This document shows, one piece after another, positions 63,208 to 64,000 of a stretch of 64,000 nt of DNA. Source of the DNA: Undibacterium paludis. GTDB lineage: Bacteria; Pseudomonadota; Gammaproteobacteria; Burkholderiales; Burkholderiaceae_D. The stretch is from positions 78,767-142,766 of the forward strand of contig NZ_JAKZHX010000016.1 of NCBI RefSeq assembly GCF_022568815.1, in the 5' to 3' direction. A program made the position numbers and the translations under genes. Positions within the stretch are counted from its first letter, which is position 1. Every line of letters starts with the position of its first letter. A model generated the notes under the pieces. It saw only the letters and a list, made by a program, of their open reading frames with translations. It did no database searches and was not told the DNA's origin.

Positions 63208-63918
63208 GTGAAACCCAGCAAGCCCGAGCTACCCGCTTTTCAGATCATCAAAGATACCCTGCTCAAAGAGATTCAGTCCGGCAAATGGAAGGAAGGCGAT
63301 GCCATCCCCGCAGAAACCGCCCTGGCGACGCAATTCGGGGTATCGCGCATGACAGTCAACCGGGCAGTGCGGGAATTGACCAGTGAACAGATCCTGACCC
63401 GCATACAGGGTTCAGGCACCTATGTGGCGCAACAAAAATACCAGGCCACCCTGGTAGAGATCAAAAGCATCGCCGAAGAGATCCGTTCACGCGGTCATAA
63501 CCATCGCAGTGAATTGCACAAGCTGGAAGCCGAAGCAGCCAGCGAGCAACTGGCGGCAGAATTCCAGGTCAAGCCCGGACACCCGCTTTTTCACTCGGTC
63601 ATCGTCCACTTTGAAAATGAAATAGCAATACAGGTGGAGGACCGCTGGGTCAATTCCAGCGTGACGCCTGACTACCTGCAACAAGACTTCAGCAGCATGA
63701 CGCCCAATGAATACCTGGTAGCAGTCGCCCCGTTGCAGGGTGTTGATTACAGCATAGAAGCCATGCAGCCACCGAAGCAGATCGCTGAAATGCTGCACAT
63801 CTCCAGCAAGGAAGCCTGCCTGGTATTGCATCGCAAGACGCGCTCGCTGGGTATGATAGCAACCAGCGTGACGATGTGGCATCCCGGCAAGCGTTACCAG
63901 TTTGCCGGGAGTTTTTAG
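63208..63918 (+). CDS. hutC: Histidine utilisation repressor
   Basis: The 236-residue protein has a GntR winged helix-turn-helix (PAETALATQFGVSRMTVNRAVRELTSEQIL, with FQIIKDTLLKEIQSGKW before it) and a UTRA effector domain (about 90-230) with YLVAVAPLQGVDYSIEAMQPPKQIAEML. The pattern LQGVDYSIEA and the final WHPGKRYQFAGSF are those of HutC. It starts at GTG without a strong ribosome site. HutC binds a TGTATATACA-type palindrome; such a site lies in the hutU promoter at 56247. Seven kilobases of unrelated genes separate it from the operon, which is unusual. Urocanate is the expected inducer. Confidence 0.9.
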   Translation: MKPSKPELPAFQIIKDTLLKEIQSGKWKEGDAIPAETALATQFGVSRMTVNRAVRELTSEQILTRIQGSGTYVAQQKYQATLVEIKSIAEEIRSRGHNHRSELHKLEAEAASEQLAAEFQVKPGHPLFHSVIVHFENEIAIQVEDRWVNSSVTPDYLQQDFSSMTPNEYLVAVAPLQGVDYSIEAMQPPKQIAEMLHISSKEACLVLHRKTRSLGMIATSVTMWHPGKRYQFAGSF

Positions 63919-64000
63919 CTTTTCAGCCTTTCATCGTAAAGAGATACAGAAAAATTCTTTCAGATCGACTTCCGATTCGCTATGTAGTCTTACCCTTAAC

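Overview
The window looks like chromosomal DNA of a Gram-negative betaproteobacterium of the order Burkholderiales. The family Oxalobacteraceae fits best, perhaps an Undibacterium-like genus, but that is an inference from protein style, moderate GC, the parE-parC pair, the tandem glycine riboswitch and the hut operon layout. No marker in the window proves it. About 47 protein genes are supported. I see no rRNA, tRNA, prophage, insertion sequence or CRISPR array.

Left part (1-21 kb): the end of a NarL-type histidine kinase and its response regulator, NADP isocitrate dehydrogenase, a 23S rRNA pseudouridine synthase, ribosomal protein S20, an acetyltransferase, a VWA protein, a penicillin-acylase-like hydrolase, an ABC exporter, a VOC gene broken by one missing base, a TetR/MFS pair, an amidohydrolase, an MltD-type transglycosylase, two small periplasmic proteins and a GGDEF-EAL protein.

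Middle (21-41 kb): the gcvT-gcvH-gcvP operon behind a tandem glycine riboswitch; topoisomerase IV (parE, parC) separated by a palindromic repeat; a lipid-metabolism island (31.9-38.3 kb) with relatives of E. coli ynbD, ynbA, ynbC and ynbB plus a patatin-like protein and an SDR; and a c-di-GMP signalling pair (Hpt-REC-REC-GGDEF plus a single-domain receiver).

Right part (41-64 kb): a 1302-residue protein ending in two different papain/NlpC-like cysteine peptidase or amidase modules; a DUF748/AsmA-like giant; the histidine utilisation operon hutU-permease-hutH-hutD-hutI, with a perfect 20-bp palindrome inside the hutU promoter; a rhodanese-GNAT pair; a P-loop kinase-like protein; a cupin-TetR-SDR unit with two matching operators; a PEP mutase-like protein; an SDR/LysR divergent pair; and hutC, the likely hut repressor, about 7 kb from the operon it should control.

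The most unusual items are the ynb-like lipid island, whose patatin-like protein has Cys where the catalytic Ser should be, and the 1302-residue double cysteine-hydrolase protein. Three receiver domains have also lost their phospho-acceptor Asp.
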